Positions 16,801-24,836 of a stretch of DNA of 64,000 bases are shown in pieces. The position numbers and the translations under genes are program-made. The stretch comes from Paractinoplanes abujensis (GTDB lineage: Bacteria > Actinomycetota > Actinomycetes > Mycobacteriales > Micromonosporaceae): positions 1,426,001-1,490,000 of the forward strand of contig NZ_JACHMF010000001.1 of NCBI RefSeq assembly GCF_014204895.1, in the 5' to 3' direction. The first letter of the stretch is position 1; the number at the start of each line of letters is the position of its first letter. Under the pieces are notes generated by a model that was not told the origin of the DNA, ran no database searches, and saw only the letters and a list, made by a program, of their open reading frames with translations.

Positions 16801-17915
16801 CCGTGCCGCTTTCGATCCTCGACCTCGCGCCCCTGGTCTCCGGCGGCACCGTCGGGGACGCCCTGCGCCGTACGCTCGACCTGGCCCGCCGGGCCGAACA
16901 GTTCGGCTACCACCGCTACTGGGTGGCCGAGCACCACCTGACCGCGGGGGTGGCCAGCTCGCAGCCGGCCCTGCTGCTCGGCCAGATCGCCGCCGTCACC
17001 GAACGCATCCGGCTGGGGTCGGGGGCGGTGCAGACCGGCTACCTCACGCCGCTGGCCGTGCTGGAACAGTTCGGGCTGCTCGACGCGCTGTATCCGGGGC
17101 GCTTCGACCTGGGGCTGGGCCGCTCCGCCCAGCGCCGCTTCGCCACCCCGGCCGCTCCGGCCACCCCCACCGAGCCGGCTGCGGCCCGGGTCGTCGACGG
17201 GCTGCTCATCCCCAAGCACTTCGACTTCACGCCGCTGGCCACGTCGGCGCGCGCGGCGCTCTTCGGCAAACTGCTCAAACAGCCCGGCGCCGAGCCGCCC
17301 GGCCTGGACCAGGTCGTCGAGGACCTGCAGACGCTGATCGCGGGGCCCTACACCGACGACCTCGGCAACGAGGCCCACGCCGTACCGGGTGAAGGGGCTG
17401 ACCTGGAGCTGTGGATCCTGGGCAGCAGCGGTGGCGAGAGTGCCCGGGTCGCCGGTGCGCGCGGCCTGCCGTTCGCCGCGAACTACCACGTCGCGCCGGC
17501 CAAGGTGCTGGAGGCGGTCGAGGCCTACCGCGCCGCGTTCCGCCCGTCGAAGACGCTGTCCGCCCCGCACGTGCTGGTCAGCGCCGACGTCGTCGTGGCC
17601 GAGGACGACGACACGGCGAAGCACCTGGCCATCCCGTACGGGCTGTGGGTGCGCAGCATCCGCAACGGCACCGGCGCCATCCCGTACCCGAGCGTCGACG
17701 AGGCGCTGGCCCACGCATGGAGCGACGAGGATCGCGACCTGGTCGCCGACCGCCTCGACACGCATTTCGTGGGCTCGCCGCGGACCGTGGCCGAGCAGCT
17801 CGAGACGTTGCGCAGGGTCACCGGGGCCGACGAACTGCTCGTCACCACCATCACCCACGACCATGCCGATCGTGTCCGCTCGTTCGAGCTGCTGGCCAAG
17901 GAGTGGATCGCCTGA
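16797..17915 (+). CDS. LLM class flavin-dependent oxidoreductase
   Basis: 372 residues, starting at the ATG overlapping the upstream stop. It belongs to the MsnO8/YceB-like branch: RAEQFGYHRYWVAEHH, ITERIRLGSG-like VTERIRLGSGAV, and YPGRFDLGLGRS near residue 100. An insertion of about 50 residues, rich in Ala/Pro and then helical, separates that block from AVPGEGADLELWILGSSGGE. Last gene of the rightward operon. With the gene before it and the two at 5557 and 6884, it makes four luciferase-family enzymes around one divergent promoter. Nothing with coding character follows for 1.4 kb. Confidence 0.82.
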   Translation: MTVPLSILDLAPLVSGGTVGDALRRTLDLARRAEQFGYHRYWVAEHHLTAGVASSQPALLLGQIAAVTERIRLGSGAVQTGYLTPLAVLEQFGLLDALYPGRFDLGLGRSAQRRFATPAAPATPTEPAAARVVDGLLIPKHFDFTPLATSARAALFGKLLKQPGAEPPGLDQVVEDLQTLIAGPYTDDLGNEAHAVPGEGADLELWILGSSGGESARVAGARGLPFAANYHVAPAKVLEAVEAYRAAFRPSKTLSAPHVLVSADVVVAEDDDTAKHLAIPYGLWVRSIRNGTGAIPYPSVDEALAHAWSDEDRDLVADRLDTHFVGSPRTVAEQLETLRRVTGADELLVTTITHDHADRVRSFELLAKEWIA

Positions 17916-18339
17916 GTCAGCCGGCGGCACCCCCCACCTGCGGCGGTCCCCGCTTCCCCCTCCCGGCCGCCAGCAGCGCCAGCCGCACGCGGCGTTCGCC
18001 GACTCCGCGCGGCGATCCGCGTGCGGCGTTCGCCCACAGCCCGAAGTCTGTGGCCCGCTTCTGCTCCCAAGTCCGGCCGGCGACGGCTCACGGCCCCCGC
18101 TCTCGACTGCCACCACTGCCTACCCCCGCTGCTCAGACGGCCCTTCGCCGACCGCGTGCGGCATGCGCTCAGCACTTCGAGTCGTTCCCTGCCCCCGTCT
18201 CCCAGCAGCGGCGGCCGTTCACGATCGGCGCGCGGCGGCTCACGGAGAGCGAATTGCGGTCGCCTGCGGCGGGCTACCCACGAACCCAGCTCTTCACGAC
18301 TCTTGCGTTCTGCTCCCCGTTCCCGGCAGCGTGGCTCCC

Positions 18340-18381
18340 GCGCGGCGGTTCTCGGTCCGTGCGCGGCGGTTCTCGGTCCGC
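18340..18381 (+). repeat. 21-bp tandem repeat, two copies
   Basis: Two adjacent 21-base copies (18340-18360 and 18361-18381) differing only at the last base; each contains GCGCGGCGGTTCTCGGTCCG. Part of the larger repeat island. Confidence 0.85.
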
Positions 18382-18491
18382 GTGCGGCGGGTGGCAGGTC
18401 GCGACGGCAGTCGTCAACAAGTCCCGATCCACGATCCGCTACCACCACCGCCCCCGCTCCTGACCCCGCAGCGGCGGCTCGCGGGCGGCGG

Positions 18492-18557
18492 GCGGCATTC
18501 GCGGACGGCGGTTAGCGAGCGGCATTCGCTGGCGGCGGTTAGGAAGCGGCATTTGCC
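18492..18557 (+). repeat. 27-bp tandem repeat, two copies plus a partial copy
   Basis: Copies at 18492-18518 and 18519-18545 begin GCGGCATTCGC and differ at a few positions; a third, partial copy beginning GCGGCATTTGCC follows at 18546. The period equals nine codons although no convincing gene is present. Confidence 0.8.
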
Positions 18558-19100
18558 GGATCGACGGCACGCTGCGGGGCCCGATGCCGGCCACGTTCCG
18601 CAAGGCGGCCGGGGTGGCGCGCGGTGTTGGGTGGCCGGCGGTTCGCGGACCGCGCGGCTGGTCGCCGACGGCGAGTTGCGGTCGCGTGCGGCGATGCGCT
18701 CGCGAACCCAGCTCCTTCCGCTTTCCGGACCCCTGAGCCCAACCCCCTCCGGCAGCGCGGCTCCCACGCGGCGGTTCGGAACCGCGCCGGTCGCATTCAG
18801 CGGGTGGTAGGTCGCGAGCGGCAGTGGCTGACGAACCCGGATCCTCTATCCGCAAACTCTTCCTGCTCCTGGCCCACGGCGTCGGCGATCGCGGGCGGTG
18901 GGTGACGGACGGCAGTCGCGGGCGGCCAGCGGGAGGCGGCGAGCAGCAGTCGCGGCGGCCTGCGGCGCTCAGCGAGCGGCGGTCGTGGCTCGCGGGTGGC
19001 CTTCGGCAGGTGGTGGGGCGGCCCGCGACGGGCGGCGGCCAACGGCTGGTGGCGGGGGCAGTCGTGGTGCGGGCGGCACACGACGGGCGGCAAGGCGGGT

Positions 19101-19217
19101 CGCTGGCGGCGGTCGGACAGCGGGCGGGAGGTGAGGGCTCGCTGGCGGCGGTCGGACAGCGGGCGGGAGGTGAGGGCTCGCTGGCGGCGGTCGGACAGTG
19201 GGCGGGAGGTGGGGGCT
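19101..19217 (+). repeat. 39-bp tandem repeat, three copies
   Basis: Copies at 19101-19139, 19140-19178 and 19179-19217. Each starts CGCTGGCGGCGGTCGGACAG and continues with a G-rich half. Copies 1 and 2 are identical; copy 3 differs at two positions. The copies abut directly with no spacers, so this is a minisatellite and not a CRISPR array. Confidence 0.9.
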
Positions 19218-19361
19218 CGCCGGCGGCGGAGCGGCGTGCGGCGGGTGGTGGCTCGCGTGCGGGGCCGGGTTGGCGGTGGGGCGGTAGGCGGACCGCGGTT
19301 GGTGGGTCGTGGGTGACTTGCGGGTGGGGTGGTGGGTCGTGGTGGGTGCGGGCGAGGGCCG

Positions 19362-19928
19362 TCAGGAGCCGGTCAGGTCGGCCAGGGTGTTGTCGATCGC
19401 TACGGTCAGGTCGGTGGCGTGGCCGCTTGTCCGGACTGCCTGGAGCGTGGCGATGGCGGCCGGGGCCAGGCTGCGGTCGTAGAACGCCAGGACGTCCAGC
19501 AGGTCGACGCACGAGTGGAGGTCGGCCGTGGGCGAGGAGCCGGCCTGCAGCACCTCCAGGTAGTGCTGGAAGCCGGCCGCCACGGCGTGGCGGATCTCGA
19601 TGATGTCGACCGTGCCGATCTGTTCGTGGGCGGGGCCGGTGATCTCGGCGGCGGCGATGAGTGACAGGACGTCGAGGGCGGCGGTGTGGCCGGGCGGTGT
19701 CATCTCGGGCAGAGTGGCGACGAGAACGGTCGCGACCGGGGCGCAGCCCTCGCAGGGGCCGGCCTCCGACAGGAGGATGCGTTCGATCCAGGCACCGAAG
19801 TGGGTGGCCTCGTGGTCGTCCTCCGCAGCGATGAGCCCGCGGAGAGCCCGCGGCACCATTTCGGCGTACCCGAGATACGTCCGGACCTGCGTCCAGTCGA
19901 ACCGGGCGATCTCGTCGTCGACACTCAC
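19362..19928 (-). CDS. Hypothetical protein, alpha-helical
   Basis: 188 residues with normal actinobacterial composition, unlike the low-complexity frames beside it. The sequence is acidic and helix-rich (WTQVRTYLGYAEMVPRALRG, ITGPAHEQIGTVDIIEIRHA) with two cysteines in CEGC near residue 60 and no signal or membrane segment. I do not recognise a family; the helical, HEAT-like look is only an impression. ATG start, divergent from the methyltransferase at 19988 with 59 bases between. The stop codon borders the repeat island directly. Confidence 0.6.
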   Translation of the reverse strand: MSVDDEIARFDWTQVRTYLGYAEMVPRALRGLIAAEDDHEATHFGAWIERILLSEAGPCEGCAPVATVLVATLPEMTPPGHTAALDVLSLIAAAEITGPAHEQIGTVDIIEIRHAVAAGFQHYLEVLQAGSSPTADLHSCVDLLDVLAFYDRSLAPAAIATLQAVRTSGHATDLTVAIDNTLADLTGS

Positions 19929-19987
19929 CCGAAGACTCTCGCACGGCGGCTCGGCACAGGTGGGTCTGGTCCCGGCGAAGGTCTACG

Positions 19988-20767
19988 GTGATCGCCGTGG
20001 AAGGATTCGTCGCCGAAGCGAACCGGGCGAGCTGGAATCTCATCGCGCCCCGTCGTGAAGGCGTCCCCATCGAGCGGCTCCGCGCGGGCGGGGTCGTGCT
20101 GGAAGACTTCGAGCAGCGACTGGCCGGAGACGTCTCGGGCCGGCGCGTCGTGCACTTGGCCTGCTCGTACGGCGACGAGGTGCTCTCCTGGGCCAACCTC
20201 GGGGCCCGGGCCACCGGCGTCGACATCTCCGACGTTGCGATCGCCGACGCGCGGGAACGGGCCGCCGCGGCCGGCATCGACGCCGACTTCCGCCGGGCCG
20301 ACATGCTTGACCCGCCCGGGGACCTGACCGATCTGGACCTGATCTATCTGAGCTGGGGCGCGATCTGCTGGGTGCCCGATCTGGCCGCTTTCGCAACCAC
20401 AGTGGCCGCGCGGCTGCGCCCGGGCGGCTCGGTGCTGCTGTGCGACCATCATCCCGCCTGGGAAGTGCTGTCCGTACGGGAACAGGGCCGCCTGGCCGTG
20501 GTGGGCGACTACTTCGGTCGCGACCGGCCCAGCACCGACCATGACGACGCCAAGCTCCCGCAAGGCGCCCGCGGCGAACCCGACGCGCCCGGGTTCTCGA
20601 CGTTCGTATGGCCGGTAAGTGACGTCGTGATGGCCCTGATCCGCGCCGGACTCCACCTGGACGAATTCCGCGAAGCGCCCGAGCCCGCCCTCTACGCCGG
20701 CCTCGGCCCGGCCGCCGGAGCGCTGCCCGCCTACTACGTCGTCAAGGCAAGCAAACCCAGCGGCTGA
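19988..20767 (+). CDS. Class I SAM-dependent methyltransferase
   Basis: 259 residues from a GTG start (a second GTG three codons later is also possible). The Rossmann core is visible: motif I VVHLACSYGDEVLSWANLGA (about 54-73) followed by ATGVDISDVAIADAR, then the acidic loop FRRADMLD and LRPGGSVLLCDHHP. The C-terminal half is that of small-molecule methyltransferases with FSTFVWPVSDVV and a YYVVKASKP end. Substrate unknown. The last 27 bases, including the stop, are the start of a tandem repeat that continues downstream. Confidence 0.8.
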   Translation: MIAVEGFVAEANRASWNLIAPRREGVPIERLRAGGVVLEDFEQRLAGDVSGRRVVHLACSYGDEVLSWANLGARATGVDISDVAIADARERAAAAGIDADFRRADMLDPPGDLTDLDLIYLSWGAICWVPDLAAFATTVAARLRPGGSVLLCDHHPAWEVLSVREQGRLAVVGDYFGRDRPSTDHDDAKLPQGARGEPDAPGFSTFVWPVSDVVMALIRAGLHLDEFREAPEPALYAGLGPAAGALPAYYVVKASKPSG

Positions 20768-20925
20768 GTCAAGGCGGCCGGGCCCCGGACGGACCAAGGC
20801 GGACCGGCCTCAGGGGCCGAGTCAAGGCAACCGAGCCCAACGCTGGGTCAAGGCAACCAAACCCAGCGTCTGGGTCAAGGTGATCGAGCCCAACGGCTGG
20901 GTCAAGGCGACCGGGACCGCGGTGG
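20741..20925 (+). repeat. 27-bp tandem repeat grown out of the methyltransferase 3' end
   Basis: The final 27 bases of the methyltransferase gene (20741-20767, starting GTCAAGGCAAGCAAACCCAG and ending in the stop) are followed by about six degenerate copies, clearest at 20821-20846, 20847-20873, 20874-20900 and 20901-20925. Each copy begins with a form of GTCAAGG and has a GAGCCCAACG- or AACCCAGCG-like middle. The array fills the whole space to the stop codon of the convergent ABC permease. Confidence 0.8.
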
Positions 20926-21756
20926 CTAGGCATCGCGCCGCCGGAAGATTGCGGCCGCGGCGGCTGCGGTGATCGCAGGCCAGAGCGTGGCCGCGGCGGC
21001 TCCGAGCGACGGCTCCAGCAAGGCGGTATCGGGCAACCATGACGCTGAGCCGGGCACGGCGGCCCGCGCCAACGGGCACACGATCAGATACGTGGTCAGC
21101 ACCGTGGTGGTCGCGGCCGGCGCATTGCGAAGGAGCATGCCGGCCGCGGCGCCGATGAGAGTCAGGCCGGCAAGGTAAGCCACCACGCTCAGAGACGCGG
21201 CGACCAGGGTCGACGCGGTCGAGGCCGACGCGATCGGGGAGGCCAGCACGATCGGGAAGGCCAGGGCCACCGCGCCGGCCACCACGGCTCCGGCCTTCGC
21301 CGCGGCCAGGCGGTAGCGTCGTGGTGACGCCAGCAGCGTGGCCCGGATCTGGCCGCCCGGCTCGTATTCCTGTGTCGCGGCCAGCACCCCCAGGATGAGG
21401 AAACCGGCTTGCGTCCACCGCAATGCCGTGAGCACCGGGTCGTCGGCCGGCGCGGCCCGGTGGGCAGCGAGGGCCAGCACAGCAGTCGCGGCCCACGTCA
21501 GCAGCGCCACCCACCGCAGCGCCGGCAGCGTGATCAGCTTGTCGAGCTCGGCGCGCACAACGGAGGCGCGCACAACGGGGGCGCGTACTACGGAGGCATG
21601 CACAACGGAGGCGCGGGCGTCGGAGGCGCGGGCGTCGGAAGCGCGCATATGGGAGGCGCGCAGGAGAGATGCACGTCCAGCGGAGGCGCGCCGGAAAGAT
21701 GCACGCCCAGCTGAGCCGCGCCGGAAGGATCCACGCCCAGCGGAGGCAGGGGTCAT
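20926..21756 (-). CDS. ABC-2 type transporter permease with a 13-unit pentapeptide N-terminal extension
   Basis: 276 residues. The membrane part begins near residue 69 (AELDKLITLPALRW, the usual N-terminus of this permease type) and has six hydrophobic segments, with EPGGQIRATLLASPRR typical of actinobacterial ABC-2 exporters. Before it, residues 4-68 are thirteen perfect-length pentapeptides of pattern [A/G]-[S/P]-x-x-[R/H] (for example ASFRR, ASDAR, ASVVR). The ATG overlaps the upstream permease stop, which supports the extension being translated. Third gene of a leftward exporter operon; the divergent two-component system probably controls it. Confidence 0.85.
   Translation of the reverse strand: MTPASAGRGSFRRGSAGRASFRRASAGRASLLRASHMRASDARASDARASVVHASVVRAPVVRASVVRAELDKLITLPALRWVALLTWAATAVLALAAHRAAPADDPVLTALRWTQAGFLILGVLAATQEYEPGGQIRATLLASPRRYRLAAAKAGAVVAGAVALAFPIVLASPIASASTASTLVAASLSVVAYLAGLTLIGAAAGMLLRNAPAATTTVLTTYLIVCPLARAAVPGSASWLPDTALLEPSLGAAAATLWPAITAAAAAAIFRRRDA
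21553..21747 (-). repeat. 15-bp coding repeat array (13 units) in an ABC-2 permease gene
   Basis: Thirteen units of exactly 15 bp encoding residues 4-68. On the plus strand the units read as variants of ACAACGGAGGCGCGC; the half nearest the start codon also shows a 30-bp higher-order period (a GGAAAGATGCACGCC-like unit alternating with CAGCGGAGGCGCG). All units are in frame, so the array lengthens the protein without breaking it. Confidence 0.88.
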
Positions 21757-22508
21757 GCGGGCCGCCTGTGGAACAGACAGGTGGCCAGGGCCAGCAGCGC
21801 GGCGACCCACGCCGTCATCGTCAGGCCTGCTGTGAGCGGTGCGATGGTGACGTCGGCGGCGTGCGAGCGCAGGAACATGTGGGCGCCCACGATGTCGGGC
21901 AGGTAGGCGGCGGCGGGGGTCAGCTTGGTCAGCAGGTAGGAAACGGAGACGACCGAGCTGTTCACGATGAAGACCGTCAACGTGATGATGCCGTTGCGGA
22001 AGATCAGAGTGATCGCGTACGCCAGCAGTCCCAGCAGCACCCAGTACAGGACCGCGGCCCCGACCCGGACGGCCGAGAACGGCGGCGCGTATCCGGCCAT
22101 GACCACACCGGTCAGCCACACCGTCAGCAGCGCGGTCACCGCGCCCTGGACGGCGACCACCAGCGTCAGCGCCGCGCCCTTGGCGGCCAGCAGGTGATGG
22201 CGGACGGGCATGGCCAGCAGGGTCGACGTCAGCTGGCGGACGCCCGGGGAGTCGTCCCCGGTGGGGGTGTATTCGCTGCTCACCACGACCACGCCCAGGA
22301 TAAGCGCGCCGAGCAGGCCGATCCCCAGATTTTGGTAGCCCACGTCGGCCGCGTTGAGCAGCCGCCCGGCCTCGGCCTCACGGCGCAGGGCGGGAGCGTT
22401 GACGAACACCAGCGCGGGCGCGGCGATCAGACCGAACACCAGCCCGGCCCACGCGGTCGGCAGCCCCAGCAGCTTGCGCAGCTCGGCGGTGATCAGGTGA
22501 CGGCTCAC
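21753..22508 (-). CDS. ABC-2 type transporter permease
   Basis: 251 residues from a GTG overlapping the ATPase stop (GTGA). It begins SRHLITAELRKLLGLPTAW, the standard cytoplasmic N-terminus of this family, followed by about six hydrophobic segments; VSSEYTPTGDDSPGVRQLTS is the conserved loop after the second segment. It pairs with the permease at 20926 and the ATPase at 22505 to form an exporter in the cytoplasmic membrane. Cargo unknown; drugs, peptides or lipids are typical. Confidence 0.85.
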   Translation of the reverse strand: MSRHLITAELRKLLGLPTAWAGLVFGLIAAPALVFVNAPALRREAEAGRLLNAADVGYQNLGIGLLGALILGVVVVSSEYTPTGDDSPGVRQLTSTLLAMPVRHHLLAAKGAALTLVVAVQGAVTALLTVWLTGVVMAGYAPPFSAVRVGAAVLYWVLLGLLAYAITLIFRNGIITLTVFIVNSSVVSVSYLLTKLTPAAAYLPDIVGAHMFLRSHAADVTIAPLTAGLTMTAWVAALLALATCLFHRRPA

Positions 22509-23257
22509 CACGCCGCCTCGGTGGGCGCCGCGGTCAGGGCCAGGAACGCGTCCTCCAGAGTGTCGTGGCCGGCACTGACCTGGGCCACCGTGCCCCGGGC
22601 GACCACCCGGCCCCGGTCGATCACCACCACGTCGTCGGCTGTGGAGGCGAGCTCGTTCATCAGGTGGCTGGAGAGCAGCACCGTGCGGCCCTCGGTGGCG
22701 CACTGCCGCAGGAACGTGCGCATCCAGCGGATGCCGGCCGGGTCGAGACCGTTGATCGGCTCGTCCAGCACCAGCACCGGCGGGTCGCCCAGCAGCGCGG
22801 CCGCCAGCCCCAGCCGCCGGCTCATGCCCAGCGAGAACCGGCCGGCCCGCTTGCCCGCCTCGTCGGCCAGCCCGACGATCGCCAGCACCTCGTCGACCCG
22901 TTTGCGGGACAGGCCGTTGCTCGTGGCCAACCAGCGCAGGTGGGCCCGGGCCGAGCGGGCCCGGTGGGCGCCGCTGCCGTCGAGCAGGGCGCCGACCACG
23001 GTGAGAGGGCGCGGCCACGACGCGTACGGCTGGTTGCGGATCAGCGCGGTGCCGCGGGACGGGCGATCGAGGCCGAGCAGGATGCGCACCGTGGAGGTCT
23101 TGCCCGCCCCGTTGGGGCCGAGGAAACCGGTCACCCGACCCGGTCTGGCCTCGAAGGACACGTCGTGCAGGATGCCGGGGCGGCTGACGGCGTCGATCGA
23201 AATCATGCGAGGAGTCAACCGGATCCGGTGCGCCGAATCGTCGAACCACGGGTCCAT
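22505..23257 (-). CDS. ABC exporter ATP-binding protein (CcmA/BcrA type)
   Basis: 250 residues. Walker A is GPNGAGKTS (about 46-54), the signature is FSLGMSRRLGLA (a degenerate form usual in this exporter group), Walker B is VLVLDEPINGLDP and the switch His lies in LLSSHLMNE. GGCGGAG is well placed before the ATG at 23257; an internal ATG 17 codons later (ISIDAVS) lacks such a site. First gene of the exporter operon, 49 bases from and divergent to the sensor kinase gene, a common arrangement for a transporter and its own two-component system. Confidence 0.9.
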   Translation of the reverse strand: MDPWFDDSAHRIRLTPRMISIDAVSRPGILHDVSFEARPGRVTGFLGPNGAGKTSTVRILLGLDRPSRGTALIRNQPYASWPRPLTVVGALLDGSGAHRARSARAHLRWLATSNGLSRKRVDEVLAIVGLADEAGKRAGRFSLGMSRRLGLAAALLGDPPVLVLDEPINGLDPAGIRWMRTFLRQCATEGRTVLLSSHLMNELASTADDVVVIDRGRVVARGTVAQVSAGHDTLEDAFLALTAAPTEAAW

Positions 23258-23306
23258 CTTTGCTCCGCCTCGTCTAGGACCCTGGTTGGAGAACTACAGT
23301 CGCGGC

Positions 23307-24143
23307 ATGAGTGCGAGCGGTCGTCCCGAGTGGCGTTCCAAGGCCGTTCCGGTGCTGGTCGCGGTGGTCGCGGTGGCCTTCATGGCGATGATCACCGGTG
23401 GTGCCGAGGGCACGGCGGCGACGGTCGTGCCGTTGGTGTTCGCCGGGGGAGCGGTGGCCGCCGCGGTCTGGGCGGTGCGCCGGTGGCGGGCCGACCGCCG
23501 CGCCTACGAGCGGCGGCTGACCGAGTGGGCCGTGGTCGAGGAACGCCTCAAGATCGCCCGCGATCTGCACGACGTCGTCTCGCACGGGCTCGGTCTGATC
23601 ACCGTACGGGCTGCCTCCACCCGCCATCTGGAGAAGCCGGCCGAGGTGCAGAGCGCGCTGACCGATATCGAACAGGTGAGCCGGAGCGCCACGGCCGAGC
23701 TGCGCCGCATGCTCAACGTCCTGCGTGACAACGCGGACGATGCACCGAAGAGTCCGGTCGCCGACCTGAGCGCCTTGCCGGAGATCGTCCGAGCCGCCGG
23801 AAAAGCCGGCCTCCGTACGGAACTCACCGTGAGCGATCTCGGCGCTGTGTCACCGGGAGTGCAGCTGACGATCTGCCAGACCGTACGGGAAGCCTTGAAC
23901 AACACGGTCCGTCACGCGGGCCCCACCGACGTACGGGTAGTGGTTGGTCGTGACGAGGAGACCGTGGTGATCTCGGTTGTGGACGCCGGGCCGGTCCCGG
24001 GCTGGCGCCACACCCCGGGCGCCGGGCTCGGACTGGCCGGCCTGCGCGAACGCATCACGGCGCTCGGCGGCACGCTGGCCGCCCGCCCCGAGAACGACGG
24101 CTTCGAGCTCACCGCGCGCATCCCGGACGAGGTCGCGGCGTGA
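23307..24143 (+). CDS. Two-component sensor histidine kinase (NarL-type partner)
   Basis: 278 residues. Two membrane helices near the N-terminus (about 12-55) enclose almost no extracellular loop, then a short coiled segment leads into the HisKA_3 dimerisation block IARDLHDVVSHGLGLITV with the phospho-accepting His. The HATPase domain has QTVREALNNTVRHA (N box) and GAGLGLAGLRERI (G box). Such loop-less sensors often detect the state of a partner ABC exporter. The ATG at 23307 follows the exporter promoter region; its stop overlaps the response regulator GTG. Confidence 0.9.
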   Translation: MSASGRPEWRSKAVPVLVAVVAVAFMAMITGGAEGTAATVVPLVFAGGAVAAAVWAVRRWRADRRAYERRLTEWAVVEERLKIARDLHDVVSHGLGLITVRAASTRHLEKPAEVQSALTDIEQVSRSATAELRRMLNVLRDNADDAPKSPVADLSALPEIVRAAGKAGLRTELTVSDLGAVSPGVQLTICQTVREALNNTVRHAGPTDVRVVVGRDEETVVISVVDAGPVPGWRHTPGAGLGLAGLRERITALGGTLAARPENDGFELTARIPDEVAA

Positions 24144-24832
24144 CCCCGGTACGGGTGCTGCTCGCCGACGACCAGCCGCTGCTGCGCCACAGCCTGGCCA
24201 TGATCATCGACAAGGAGCCCGACCTCGAGGTGGTGGGGCAGGCCGCCGACGGCGCGCAGGCCGAGCAGCGCGCGCACGAGACCCGGCCCGACGTGATCCT
24301 CATGGACGTCCGGATGCCCCGCGTCGACGGCCTCGAGGCCACCCGCCGGATCTGCCGCGACCCCGCCCTCGACCGTACGAGGGTGCTGGTCCTGAGCATG
24401 TTCGAGCTGGACGAGTACGTGCACGAGGCGTTGCGTGCGGGCGCCTCCGGTTTTCTGCTCAAGGACGCGCACCCCGAGGAGCTGCTCGACGCCGTCCGCC
24501 GCACCCACCGGGGCGAGTCGCTGTTCGCGCCCTCCATCCTGACCCGGCTGATCGACCACTTCCTGTCCGCGGCCGACATCACCCGCGAGCGGCTCTCGCT
24601 GCGCGCCCTGACTGTGCGTGAGATCGATGTGCTTACGCTCGTCGGCGCCGGGTTGTCCAACGACGAGATCGCGGGAGCCCTGGTCATCTCGGTCAAGACG
24701 GTGAAGACCCACCTCACCCATCTGCTGGCCAAGCTGCGGGCGCGCGACCGGGCCCAGCTGGTGATCGCCGCATACGACTCCGGGCTGGTCCGGCCGCGGG
24801 TTGCACCACCGACCATCCAACCGGGACACTGA
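24140..24832 (+). CDS. Two-component response regulator, NarL/LuxR type
   Basis: 230 residues from a GTG overlapping the kinase stop. Receiver domain: acidic pair in LLADDQP (Asp about 10-11), phospho-acceptor Asp in VILMDVRMP (about 55), and Lys in LLKDAHPEE. The C-terminal LuxR helix-turn-helix is LTVREIDVLTLVGAGLSNDEIAGALVIS followed by VKTVKTHLTHLLAKL, all canonical. Likely target is the divergent exporter operon. Confidence 0.92.
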   Translation: MTPVRVLLADDQPLLRHSLAMIIDKEPDLEVVGQAADGAQAEQRAHETRPDVILMDVRMPRVDGLEATRRICRDPALDRTRVLVLSMFELDEYVHEALRAGASGFLLKDAHPEELLDAVRRTHRGESLFAPSILTRLIDHFLSAADITRERLSLRALTVREIDVLTLVGAGLSNDEIAGALVISVKTVKTHLTHLLAKLRARDRAQLVIAAYDSGLVRPRVAPPTIQPGH

Positions 24833-24836
24833 CGCG

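Larger units (their letters stand above)
17930..19360. repeat. Gene-free island of degenerate GC-rich repeats
   Basis: About 1.4 kb with no ORF that looks like a protein: all frames give Arg/Pro/Ala/Gly-rich, low-complexity translations. Blocks at about 18240-18355 and 18667-18785 are diverged copies of each other, sharing GCGA(A/G)TTGCGGTCGC, CGAACCCAGCTC and CCGGCAGCG(T/C)GGCTCCC in the same order; fainter copies occur near 17960-18040, 18150-18240 and 18830-18960. Short tandem repeats are embedded: 21 bp twice at 18340-18381, 27 bp twice plus a partial copy from 18492, and 39 bp three times at 19101-19217. It looks like repeated slippage and decay. Confidence 0.75.

Noticed and set aside
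19101..19217. Possible CRISPR array
   Set aside because: The 39-bp copies abut directly without spacers and no cas gene is present.
18439..20304. A long open frame of 621 codons on the minus strand across the repeat island
   Set aside because: It is Pro/Arg/Ser low-complexity through the repeats and runs through the hypothetical gene at 19362-19928 and into the methyltransferase in wrong frames. High GC removes stop codons, so length alone is no evidence.
21669..23306. Upstream extension of the sensor kinase frame (about 545 codons before the ATG at 23307)
   Set aside because: It is antisense to three ABC exporter genes with clear motifs and has a Gln/Gly/Arg-rich shadow composition.
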